Assembly (NCBI GenBank): GCA_025455345.1
Contig: JALOMS010000349.1
Span: forward strand, 1 to 5,594
From: Thermoflexibacter sp.
GTDB lineage: Bacteria > Bacteroidota > Bacteroidia > Cytophagales > Thermoflexibacteraceae
Length of the DNA: 5,594 nt
Reading direction: 5' to 3'
The translations under genes were made by a program, and so were the position numbers. Below, piece after piece: positions 1-5,594 of the stretch. Each line of letters starts with the position of its first letter. The first letter of the stretch is position 1. The notes beneath the pieces were generated by a model. It saw nothing but the letters and a program-made list of their open reading frames with translations. It was not told the DNA's origin and searched no databases.

Positions 1-350
1 TCATGCGACTGCCAATCCCACAGCCAAGTGATGAGGAACTGTTGGAAAATGAAATGTATAAAAAACTGATAATCAATGCGTGGAAGCTGAATGTGGTGAA
101 TAATCCTGAATTAGATAAAAGTATCAAACTTTCTAAAAGTTTGATACTTTCTGGGAAAATAGATTTACCAAAAACTGACAAGCAAAAAACCTTTTTGCAG
201 ATAGAAATAGATTGCTTGGTGGCGCAACTCTACGGAATTACGCAGGAGGAGTTGGCGCACTTGACCAGTCCGACCTATTTCAAAGTCTTGAATGAAAAAA
301 ATAGTGCCTACCTGAGTGCATTAGTGCATACTTACAAGAGTGATTATTAA
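1..350 (+). CDS. C-terminal fragment of a probable Eco57I/type IIG-like DNA methylase (restriction-modification enzyme), 5' end outside window
   Basis: The frame is open from the left edge and stops at TAA 348-350. The ATG at position 3 is probably an internal methionine, because there is no room for a start signal and the 115 visible residues look like the tail of a much longer protein. The recognisable part is residues 67-87, IEIDCLVAQLYGIT followed by QEELAHL. It matches the pattern 'EIDalVA.lYGLt..El' typical of the C-terminal region of Eco57I-type and type IIG N6-adenine methylases and restriction-modification enzymes. The catalytic SAM-binding and NPPY motifs would lie upstream and cannot be seen, so neither methylation nor cleavage is shown here. 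Residues 39-49 are encoded by a perfect 33-nt hairpin (118-150). The next gene begins 56 bp downstream after an AT-rich gap. The family call rests on one motif region and is moderate. Confidence 0.6.
   Translation, partial: MRLPIPQPSDEELLENEMYKKLIINAWKLNVVNNPELDKSIKLSKSLILSGKIDLPKTDKQKTFLQIEIDCLVAQLYGITQEELAHLTSPTYFKVLNEKNSAYLSALVHTYKSDY
118..150. repeat. Perfect 15-bp inverted repeat with 3-nt loop, inside a coding sequence
   Basis: The left arm AAAGTATCAAACTTT (118-132) is exactly the reverse complement of the right arm AAAGTTTGATACTTT (136-150), separated by CTA. Each arm is itself an inverted repeat (AAAGT, five bases, ACTTT), so the unit could fold as one long hairpin or two small ones. 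It spans 33 nt, exactly 11 codons' worth, and encodes roughly SIKLSKSLIL. Fifteen perfect pairs are hard to explain by coding constraint or chance. A dispersed palindromic repeat element is the likely origin, but no second copy is present in the window to prove it. Confidence 0.85.
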
Positions 351-406
351 ATTTTTTTTCTCTATGAAAGTTTTACTAAGTAATTTTACAGAAAAATAAA
401 AAAATC

Positions 407-850
407 ATGTACGCGACATTTCTTTTCATACACTCTATCATTCGTTGGTTTGCGCTTCTTGGTTTGTTTTTTACACTTGCCACGCACTTGCAAGGTTTGC
501 TTTCCAAACGCTCTTACAACCATAGCGACCACATTATTCGCAATATTGGCAAGGGCTTGACCGAACTGCAGCTACTCATAGGCTTTGTACTTTACTTTTT
601 ATTAAGCCCTACGGTACAATCTTTTTTTAGGTCAGGCATTAGCAGTGGAGATGAAGGGCTTTTCTTCGGTATTTACCACATTGTAATGATGTTCGTGGCA
701 GTGGCGGTGCTAAGTGTGGGGAATGGTATGACTAAAAAAGCGCAGACAGACCGCGAGAAATTTAAGAAAACACTTATTTTTTTTAGTGTTGCTTTATTGC
801 TAATTTTGGCGGCGATTCCTTGGTTTAGACCTCTTTTGAGGAATTTTTAA
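407..850 (+). CDS. Small four-helix integral membrane protein, cytochrome-B-like Bacteroidota family
   Basis: This 147-residue protein has four hydrophobic segments, at about residues 6-28, 52-70, 85-105 and 121-140, with basic loops between them, so it is an inner-membrane protein. It resembles short Bacteroidota proteins often labelled 'cytochrome B' or uncharacterised membrane protein. Shared features as I recall them are H-S-x-x-R-W in helix 1 (H9, R13, W14), Q55 with a G/LY pattern in helix 2 (Y63), a histidine followed by methionines in helix 3 (H91, M94, M95), and the closing I-P-W (137-139). H9 and H91 could be haem ligands, but no haem-binding signature proves this and the function is unknown. 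The ATG at 407 follows an A-rich stretch; no Shine-Dalgarno sequence is evident. A weak -7-like TAATTTTA lies at 381-388. The DUF3817 gene begins 20 bp downstream and is probably co-transcribed. Confidence 0.8.
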   Translation: MYATFLFIHSIIRWFALLGLFFTLATHLQGLLSKRSYNHSDHIIRNIGKGLTELQLLIGFVLYFLLSPTVQSFFRSGISSGDEGLFFGIYHIVMMFVAVAVLSVGNGMTKKAQTDREKFKKTLIFFSVALLLILAAIPWFRPLLRNF

Positions 851-870
851 TCACTTATCCGTTAAACAAA

Positions 871-1167
871 ATGATAGACTTATTCAAAACGCAAATTGGA
901 AGATTAAGAATTTTAGCATTTGTAGAAGGCATTTCTTTTTTACTTATCTTGTTCGTAACCATGCCTTTAAAGTACGCTTTTGCTATGCCCCAATACAACA
1001 AAGTTTCAGGCATGGTGCATGGTCTTTTATTTGTGTTATACGTTTTTGCGGTAGTACAGGTAAAAGTAGAGCAAAGTTGGAGCATGAAAAAAATGTGGCT
1101 TGCCTTGCTTGCGGCTATTGTTCCTTTTGGCACTTTTTGGGCAGATAAAAACCTGTTTAGGAACTAA
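871..1167 (+). CDS. DUF3817 family integral membrane protein
   Basis: The 98-residue product matches DUF3817 (PF12823) across its length. It has the N-terminal L-R-I-x-A-x-x-E-G-I-S-F pattern (residues 12-23), MPLKY (31-35), GMVHGLLFVLY (47-57) and the C-terminal VPFGTFW (84-90), followed by a short charged tail. Three hydrophobic helices lie at about 14-31, 46-66 and 73-90. The length is normal for the family, so the gene looks complete. The family is an inner-membrane protein of unknown biochemical role. The ATG at 871 is preceded by AAACAAA and lies 20 bp after the previous stop, which supports a two-gene unit with the upstream four-helix protein. A 96-bp gap separates it from the large downstream gene, which has its own putative promoter. 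Confidence 0.92.
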   Translation: MIDLFKTQIGRLRILAFVEGISFLLILFVTMPLKYAFAMPQYNKVSGMVHGLLFVLYVFAVVQVKVEQSWSMKKMWLALLAAIVPFGTFWADKNLFRN

Positions 1168-1237
1168 ATAGATAGCTTACATTCATCATAAGCCTAAAAA
1201 GATTCAACTCCAAACCTTAAACCCGCAAGAATTTTTG

Positions 1238-1245
1238 TAAATTTG
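1238..1245 (+). promoter_or_regulatory. Putative Bacteroidota -7 promoter element for the large outer-membrane protein gene
   Basis: TAAATTTG matches the Bacteroidota consensus TAnnTTTG exactly. It would place the transcription start near 1250-1252 and leave a leader of about 12-14 nt before the TTG codon at 1264. No convincing TTG/TTTG -33 element lies at the usual spacing upstream, so the call rests on the -7 match and its position alone. Confidence 0.4.
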
Positions 1246-1263
1246 GCATAAAAAACAAGACCA

Positions 1264-4200
1264 TTGCCAAAATATTTCATTCTTCTGTGCTTCTGTTTGC
1301 TTACTTTCCACGCCAACGCCCAACTCTCCAACAAGCGTTGCAAATGGATAATATTGAATGAAAATGATAAATTAGGAATTATAAATGATGAATTAAATAC
1401 AAAATTACAACCAACAACTAACCATAAACAAGAAACAAGGAACAAACTTGTATTTTCCATTGATACCTTATCCCTAATTCCTGATAGCATTCAGATAATC
1501 AGCATTTTACCTCAAAAAAAAGACATCAAACTTTCGTATAGTCTTCGCACCAATGAAATCACTTTGGAAAGTGAGCATTTTTCAGAAATAGACTCTGTAT
1601 TGATTTGTTATCGCGTTTTTCCTTTTCTATTCAATAAAACCTATTATAAAAGAAGCCAAACCCTCTATGATTCAGGATTTTATACTTTAAAAAATAAGGA
1701 AAACTTTACAACGCCGCTCTTGCAGGGAAGCCAAAAAAGGGAAGAACTTTTTAGCTACGAAGGGTTGAGCAAAAGTGGTAGCCTCACGCGCGGCATTTCC
1801 TTTGGCAATCGGCAAGATGTGTTTGTCAATTCTGCCCTTAACTTACAATTGGACGGAAAAATTGCCCCAGATATTCACCTCACCGCCGTATTGACCGACC
1901 AAAACGTGCCTTTCCAACCTGACGGCAATACTCAACAAATCCAAGAATTTGACAGGGTTTTCATCAAATTAGCACATAAAAACGTTGCTCTGAGCGCAGG
2001 GGACGTAGTTTTGCGAAATTCTCCCTCCCAATTTTTAAGATACTACAAAAACGTCTTGGGTGGCTTGATAGAAACCACTTATGGCGTAGTCATAGACAGC
2101 ACCAAAAACATAGAAGAGCAAAATTTACCAAAAAATAGGGCAAGCAGTAAGTTAGGTTTTGCAGTGGCAAAGGGGCAGTTCTATTCTTACCAAGTACCTA
2201 TCAATGAGGGAGTTCAAGGACCTTATCGTTTGCGTGGGCAAGGCAACGAGCGGTTTATCATCATCATTGCCAATTCCGAAAAGGTATATGTGGACGGCAG
2301 GTTACTGATGAGGGGGTTTAACTACGATTATGTCATAGATTACAACACCGCCGAAATTACCTTCACGCCCAGAGTTATCATTACTCAATTTACGCGTGTA
2401 CGTGTTGATTTTGAGTATTCTACGCAAAATTACAGCCGCACTATTTTGACCGCAAGTCATTACCAAGAGTTGGGCAAACTCTCTCTTTTTGGCAATTTTT
2501 ACAGAGAAAAAGACAACCCCAACAATCCTATTTTGGCACAATTAGACACCACCAACCGAAGACTGCTTTCCCAAATTGGGGACGATTTGAGTTTGGCAGT
2601 AACCGAAAGTGCTGTAAGAGTACCTGATTTCCAAGAAGATAGAGTTTTATATACACAAAAAGATACCATAATTGGTAGCACCATTCAAAAAATTTACGTC
2701 AGGGCAAAGCGTGGCGATTCCCCACTTTTCAATGTTACATTTTCCGAAGTAGGCTTGGGTGGTGGCGACTACCAATTGGGCAGTGCCGTTGCCAACGGGC
2801 GTGAGTACCAATGGGTAGGGCAGGGCAGAGGCAGTTACAGTCCTGTGCGCCAACTTCCTGCACCTAACCAAAAGCAAATGAGTACCTTAGGCGCAAGCTA
2901 TCAAATTAACAAGAACGAAAAAATATTTGTAGAAACCGCATTCAGCGACCACGACAACAACCTTTTTTCCGCACAAAGCACTTTCCCCAACCAAGGCTGG
3001 GCAGTGAAAGTAGGGTATTCGAAAACCACCTCACCCCAACCCTCTCCTACTGATAGGGGTAATAACTCTCCCTCCCAAAAGGCTGGGGTGAGGCAAAACA
3101 CATCTCCTCCTTTGGAGAGGGGGCAGGGGCGACCGTCGCTACGGGTGAGGTCTATATTCTCCTACTCCCTTGATTACGAATACAATAACCCCTTCTTTCG
3201 CCCCATAGACCGCTTTCGCTACATAGAATTTGACAGAGATTGGTCGGCAAATACAGCAATTCCCAACAGCGAACACATTTTAAACGCTTCCATTGGATTA
3301 AAAAAAGATGAAAATAAGTTTATTTCTTTCAGGCATACGCGCAGGAATCGCGGTACACAAGTCAATGGTTTTCAGCAATATATAGACGCAGGTTTTAATT
3401 ACCAAAGAATTTTTATCCGAAGTAATTTTTTCTTGATGAAAAATAACCAAGATTCCACTAAGGCAGATTGGACGCGCTGGACTACGGATATATTCCACAA
3501 AACCAAGTATTTAATTTCAGGTTATGTTTATACCATTGACAAAAATGCAGTAAGGCAAACCGCAAATGATTCTATTTTTTCTACGGCAATGAACTTTGAC
3601 GAACACAAGTTTTACCTCAAAAGTGGCGATTCGTCCAAGTGGCAATACGGCATAGATTACAGTATTCGTGCAGATAATACGCCTCAAAGTGGGGAGCTTA
3701 TCAAAGGTTTTCAAGCTAATACGCTCAATATCAACCTAAAACGACAGACCACTACCCAACTTTTTAATTTTCAAATCACGTATAGAAAATTTGATAATCT
3801 ATTGAAAAACCCAACGCAAGGGCAACTCCCCGAAGAAACGATTATGAACCGTTTGGATTGGAATTTTGATATAGGCAAAGGCGCAATCAAGTCGGAATTT
3901 ACACTCGTAAATGGCACAGGCAGAGAGCTTAGGCGAGAATTTGTCTATCTGAAAGTAAACCCAGGAACGGGTACGCACACGTGGCGCGATGACAACAATG
4001 ACGGGGTACAGCAATTGAACGAATTTTACTTAGCTATCAATCCTGATGAGAAAAATTATGTCAAGTTTTTTACGCCTACTGACCAGTATTTGCTTGCTTA
4101 TACCAACAATTTCAGCTATCGTCTGAACCTCAATGCGCCACGCAACTGGCTGAAAGCAAAGGGTTTGAAAAGAATCATAGGTAAACTAAGCAGTGTAACT

Positions 4201-4941
4201 TCTTGGACTATCAACCGCAAAACGACCGATAGTGAATTGTTGCCTCGTTTTGCGCCTTTTGTTGCTGTTGCAGATGAAAGTAAATTGCTTTCTGACCTTT
4301 CTAACCTGCGCGCTACGCTTTTTTATGACCGCACTGCCACCAAGTTTGGTGCAGAGTTTTCCTTTTTGCAAAATACAAATAGACAGGTACTTACGAATGG
4401 TTTTGAGGCGAGAAACCAAAGCGAATTTCAGTTGAATGTGCGCTACAATTTGGCTACAACTTGGAACGTGCGCCTACTTTTGGCTGATGAGGAAAAAGGG
4501 AATCGCTCCGATTTTTTAGAAAATAGAAATTATGCTATCAAAAATCAGAAATTGAAGCCTGAAATTTCTTTCCAAACCTCTCAAAATCTGCGGTTTAGCT
4601 TGGCTTATTTCTTCCAGAATAAGAAAAATACTTTGGGTGAATTGGGAGAGAAAGCCACCCTCAACGAATTTATCTTAGAAAGCAGAATAGCAAAAGCAAC
4701 CAGCAGAACTATCTCTGCCAGAGTGCGTTATGTGAATATCACTTACAACGGACAAAGCAACTCGCCCTTGGGCTACGAAATGTTAGAAGCACTGCAAGTT
4801 GGGCAAAACGTGCAATGGTCGCTCAACTGGCAACAGCGACTAAGCAACGGACTCCAACTGATTTTCCAATATGAGGGCAGAAAATCAGAAAATAGCAATA
4901 TCGTGCATATCGGGAGAATGCAGGTAGCGGCATTGTTTTGA
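1264..4941 (+). CDS. Large secreted outer-membrane beta-barrel protein of unknown function (Bacteroidota), TTG start
   Basis: This 1225-residue protein has a signal peptide at residues 1-19 (MPKYFILLCFCLLTFHANA, cleavage before Q20). That supports the TTG start: the frame is closed by TAA at 1249-1251 and there is no earlier ATG. After an N-terminal region come motifs I associate with a conserved uncharacterised Bacteroidota outer-membrane family. These are GSLTRGISFGN (172-182), QPDGNTQQIQEFD (218-230), a segment around VYVDGRLLMRGFNYDYVIDY (341-360), and FRPIDRFRYIEFDRDW (645-660). The rest is alternating aromatic/hydrophobic beta-strand sequence, and it ends in VAALF with a terminal Phe, as expected for insertion by the BAM machinery. 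An EF-hand-like loop, DDNNDGVQQLNE, lies at 909-920 after GTGTHTW. Residues 589-629 are encoded by a GC-rich palindromic repeat inserted in frame. I recognise no TonB box, plug domain or enzyme domain. Substrate and role are unknown; a surface barrel, assembly or transport role is inference. Confidence 0.82.
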   Translation: MPKYFILLCFCLLTFHANAQLSNKRCKWIILNENDKLGIINDELNTKLQPTTNHKQETRNKLVFSIDTLSLIPDSIQIISILPQKKDIKLSYSLRTNEITLESEHFSEIDSVLICYRVFPFLFNKTYYKRSQTLYDSGFYTLKNKENFTTPLLQGSQKREELFSYEGLSKSGSLTRGISFGNRQDVFVNSALNLQLDGKIAPDIHLTAVLTDQNVPFQPDGNTQQIQEFDRVFIKLAHKNVALSAGDVVLRNSPSQFLRYYKNVLGGLIETTYGVVIDSTKNIEEQNLPKNRASSKLGFAVAKGQFYSYQVPINEGVQGPYRLRGQGNERFIIIIANSEKVYVDGRLLMRGFNYDYVIDYNTAEITFTPRVIITQFTRVRVDFEYSTQNYSRTILTASHYQELGKLSLFGNFYREKDNPNNPILAQLDTTNRRLLSQIGDDLSLAVTESAVRVPDFQEDRVLYTQKDTIIGSTIQKIYVRAKRGDSPLFNVTFSEVGLGGGDYQLGSAVANGREYQWVGQGRGSYSPVRQLPAPNQKQMSTLGASYQINKNEKIFVETAFSDHDNNLFSAQSTFPNQGWAVKVGYSKTTSPQPSPTDRGNNSPSQKAGVRQNTSPPLERGQGRPSLRVRSIFSYSLDYEYNNPFFRPIDRFRYIEFDRDWSANTAIPNSEHILNASIGLKKDENKFISFRHTRRNRGTQVNGFQQYIDAGFNYQRIFIRSNFFLMKNNQDSTKADWTRWTTDIFHKTKYLISGYVYTIDKNAVRQTANDSIFSTAMNFDEHKFYLKSGDSSKWQYGIDYSIRADNTPQSGELIKGFQANTLNINLKRQTTTQLFNFQITYRKFDNLLKNPTQGQLPEETIMNRLDWNFDIGKGAIKSEFTLVNGTGRELRREFVYLKVNPGTGTHTWRDDNNDGVQQLNEFYLAINPDEKNYVKFFTPTDQYLLAYTNNFSYRLNLNAPRNWLKAKGLKRIIGKLSSVTSWTINRKTTDSELLPRFAPFVAVADESKLLSDLSNLRATLFYDRTATKFGAEFSFLQNTNRQVLTNGFEARNQSEFQLNVRYNLATTWNVRLLLADEEKGNRSDFLENRNYAIKNQKLKPEISFQTSQNLRFSLAYFFQNKKNTLGELGEKATLNEFILESRIAKATSRTISARVRYVNITYNGQSNSPLGYEMLEALQVGQNVQWSLNWQQRLSNGLQLIFQYEGRKSENSNIVHIGRMQVAALF
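1351..1446. other. AT-rich low-complexity segment in the N-terminal part of the barrel gene, possibly absorbed repeat DNA
   Basis: This segment encodes residues 30-61, a polar stretch rich in N, K, E and T just after the signal peptide. On the DNA it reads as short AT words (AATTAGGAATTATAAATGATG, cut here, then related words) followed by CAACAACTAACCATAAACAAG-like sequence. This resembles the noncoding low-complexity repeats often seen between Bacteroidota genes more than it resembles the surrounding coding DNA. The frame stays open through it. No exact repeat unit can be demonstrated within the window, so this is a compositional observation and the boundaries are approximate. Confidence 0.3.
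3028..3151. repeat. GC-rich composite palindromic repeat (CCTCACCCC...GGGTGAGG type) inserted in frame in the barrel gene
   Basis: The segment is bounded by ACCTCACCC (3028-3036) and its exact reverse complement GGGTGAGGT (3143-3151). Inside, CCTCACCCCA (3029-3038) pairs perfectly with TGGGGTGAGG (3084-3093), defining a first unit. A second unit contains TCTCC (3103-3107) facing GGAGA (3114-3118), followed by a G-rich run, and within it a small palindrome GCGAC-C-GTCGC (3129-3139). The 'CCTCACCCCAACCCTCTCC' and 'GGAGAGGG...GGGTGAGG' words are those of a palindromic repeat common between genes in many bacteria. Here it is translated as residues 589-629, low-complexity P/S/R/G sequence including TSPQPSP and PPLERGQGR. 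The segment is much richer in GC than its flanks and keeps the frame open. Confidence 0.85.
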
Positions 4942-5013
4942 GATTAAGTCAAAAGTATGAGATTTACATATTTTCTGTATAAAACATTCCTAAGATTATA
5001 CTATGAATAAGTA

Positions 5014-5072
5014 ATTGACTTTTAATTTGTTGAAAATCAACATATAATGAAAAATTGTCAATAAAATTTTTT
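5014..5072 (+). terminator. Putative AT-rich intrinsic terminator (nested hairpin plus T-run) after the barrel gene
   Basis: The outer arms ATTGAC (5014-5019) and GTCAAT (5057-5062) enclose a TTTT/AAAA pairing (5020-5023 with 5051-5054) and an inner hairpin, TGTTGA (5028-5033), loop AAA, TCAACA (5037-5042). A run of six T (5067-5072) follows four bases after the outer arm. The stem is interrupted and low in GC, so its strength is uncertain. Its position, 73 bp after the TGA of the large gene and before the next promoter-like element, fits termination of that transcript. Confidence 0.35.
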
Positions 5073-5109
5073 ATAGAGATTAAAAGATAAATAATAGTGA
5101 TTATTTTAT

Positions 5110-5117
5110 ACCTTTGT
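5110..5117 (+). promoter_or_regulatory. Putative Bacteroidota -7 promoter element for the right-edge membrane protein gene
   Basis: TACCTTTG matches TAnnTTTG exactly. It sits 64 bp before the ATG at 5182, implying a 5' leader of roughly 55-60 nt. It is the left part of a short palindrome, TACCTT-TGT-AAGGTA (5110-5124). No good TTG -33 box is visible 17-23 bp upstream, where the sequence is almost pure A/T. Confidence 0.4.
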
Positions 5118-5181
5118 AAGGTAAAAATTTTGAAAACAATATAGTTCAATTAATTTATTATCAAATACTTAACTATTACCA

Positions 5182-5594
5182 ATGAACGTCATTATTTATC
5201 CTTACCAAGCCAATTTTTCTAATGCACTATTTCAAAGGATTTTTGGAGCAGTGTGCGCGCTTACTGCACTTTCTGTTTTTTTAGGATTTGTGTTCCAACT
5301 GACTATTGAGAGTGTTTGTCATACCAAATCTTTGATTATCTTCTTTTCAAGTCTGGTATTTTGGGCAGTTGCAGGGACTTGGACAAGCGAACTTAGCAAA
5401 AATCATGGGGTTAAAAAGAGGAGTATTCTACTTTTATTGGGTGTTGGTGTAGGTGTGCTTTCACTTAACCAAGTTTTTGTGCGTACCTCTGTCAATTTTT
5501 CATTATATTTCTTTTATAATTGTATAGATGAGGTAGCTGGGTGGTTGCCTTATCTTTTTGCTAATAATCTCATTATTAATTCTTTATGCTATAT
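5182..5594 (+). CDS. N-terminal part of a multi-pass membrane protein, 3' end outside window
   Basis: From the ATG at 5182 the frame stays open for 137 codons to the right edge, beginning MNVIIYPYQANFSNALFQRI. Hydrophobic segments lie at about residues 20-40, 50-67, 81-99, 104-113 (weak) and 121-137, so this is an integral inner-membrane protein or a membrane-anchored N-terminal module. A short basic loop, KKR (78-80), suggests a cytoplasmic side between segments 2 and 3. The opening 'YPYQ..' followed by several helices is loosely like the N-terminal membrane region of Bacteroidota LytTR-type regulators or LytS-like sensor kinases. No diagnostic domain is reached before the edge, so that is a guess only. 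The start is supported by the AT-rich leader, the -7-like element upstream, and the absence of any other long frame in this region. Confidence 0.75.
   Translation, partial: MNVIIYPYQANFSNALFQRIFGAVCALTALSVFLGFVFQLTIESVCHTKSLIIFFSSLVFWAVAGTWTSELSKNHGVKKRSILLLLGVGVGVLSLNQVFVRTSVNFSLYFFYNCIDEVAGWLPYLFANNLIINSLCY

Noticed and set aside
855..1133. Minus-strand open frame of 92 codons
   Set aside because: It lies antisense to the DUF3817 gene, whose family match is clear; the minus-strand product has no recognisable features.
1173..1196. Weak hairpin TAGCTTA / TAAGC(C)TA after the DUF3817 gene, considered as a terminator
   Set aside because: The stem is short with a bulge and a 9-nt loop, and it is followed by A residues rather than a T-run.
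2901..3101. Minus-strand open frame of 66 codons with a GEGWGEV-like stretch
   Set aside because: It is the antisense reading of the GC-rich repeat and its flank inside the barrel gene. This repeat commonly creates spurious frames, and the + strand frame has a signal peptide and family motifs.
3028..3151. Considered a CRISPR-like or tandem repeat array
   Set aside because: The similar units are inverted and only two in number, with no regular spacers. The structure fits a palindromic repeat, not an array.
4232..4435. Second + strand frame of 67 codons inside the barrel gene
   Set aside because: It overlaps the barrel frame completely, lacks a start signal, and is out of frame with strongly patterned beta-strand coding sequence.
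4964..5149. Minus-strand open frame of 61 codons in the spacer
   Set aside because: It reads through very AT-rich DNA containing the terminator-like hairpin and the promoter-like element, and encodes low-complexity I/F/Y-rich sequence with no start signal or family resemblance.

Overview
This AT-rich window looks like chromosomal DNA from a member of the Bacteroidota, probably Cytophagales-like; the genus cannot be read from it. The evidence is the protein families (a DUF3817 membrane protein, a small cytochrome-B-like four-helix membrane protein, and a very large Bacteroidota-type outer-membrane barrel), exact matches to the Bacteroidota -7 promoter element TAnnTTTG, and A-rich translation starts without clear Shine-Dalgarno sequences.

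Layout, all genes on the + strand. (1) 1-350: the C-terminal end of a protein entering from the left, probably an Eco57I/type IIG-like DNA methylase or restriction-modification enzyme. It carries a perfect 15-bp inverted repeat inside its coding sequence. (2) 407-850 and 871-1167: two small integral membrane proteins 20 bp apart, probably one transcription unit. (3) 1264-4941: a 1225-residue secreted outer-membrane beta-barrel protein of unknown function, with a TTG start, signal peptide, EF-hand-like loop and terminal Phe. Its coding sequence has absorbed a GC-rich composite palindromic repeat in frame (3028-3151), and possibly an AT-rich low-complexity segment near the N-terminus (about 1351-1446). 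(4) 4942-5181: a 240-bp AT-rich spacer with a terminator-like nested hairpin and a -7 element embedded in a short palindrome. (5) 5182 to the right edge: the start of a multi-pass membrane protein that runs off the window.

No pathway links the genes. The two small membrane proteins probably work in the inner membrane, and the large barrel in the outer membrane. I see no CRISPR array, RNA gene, transposase or complete defence system. The most notable feature is the presence of palindromic repeat DNA inside reading frames: one perfect hairpin in the methylase-like gene, and a composite repeat in the barrel gene that adds 41 codons without breaking the frame.
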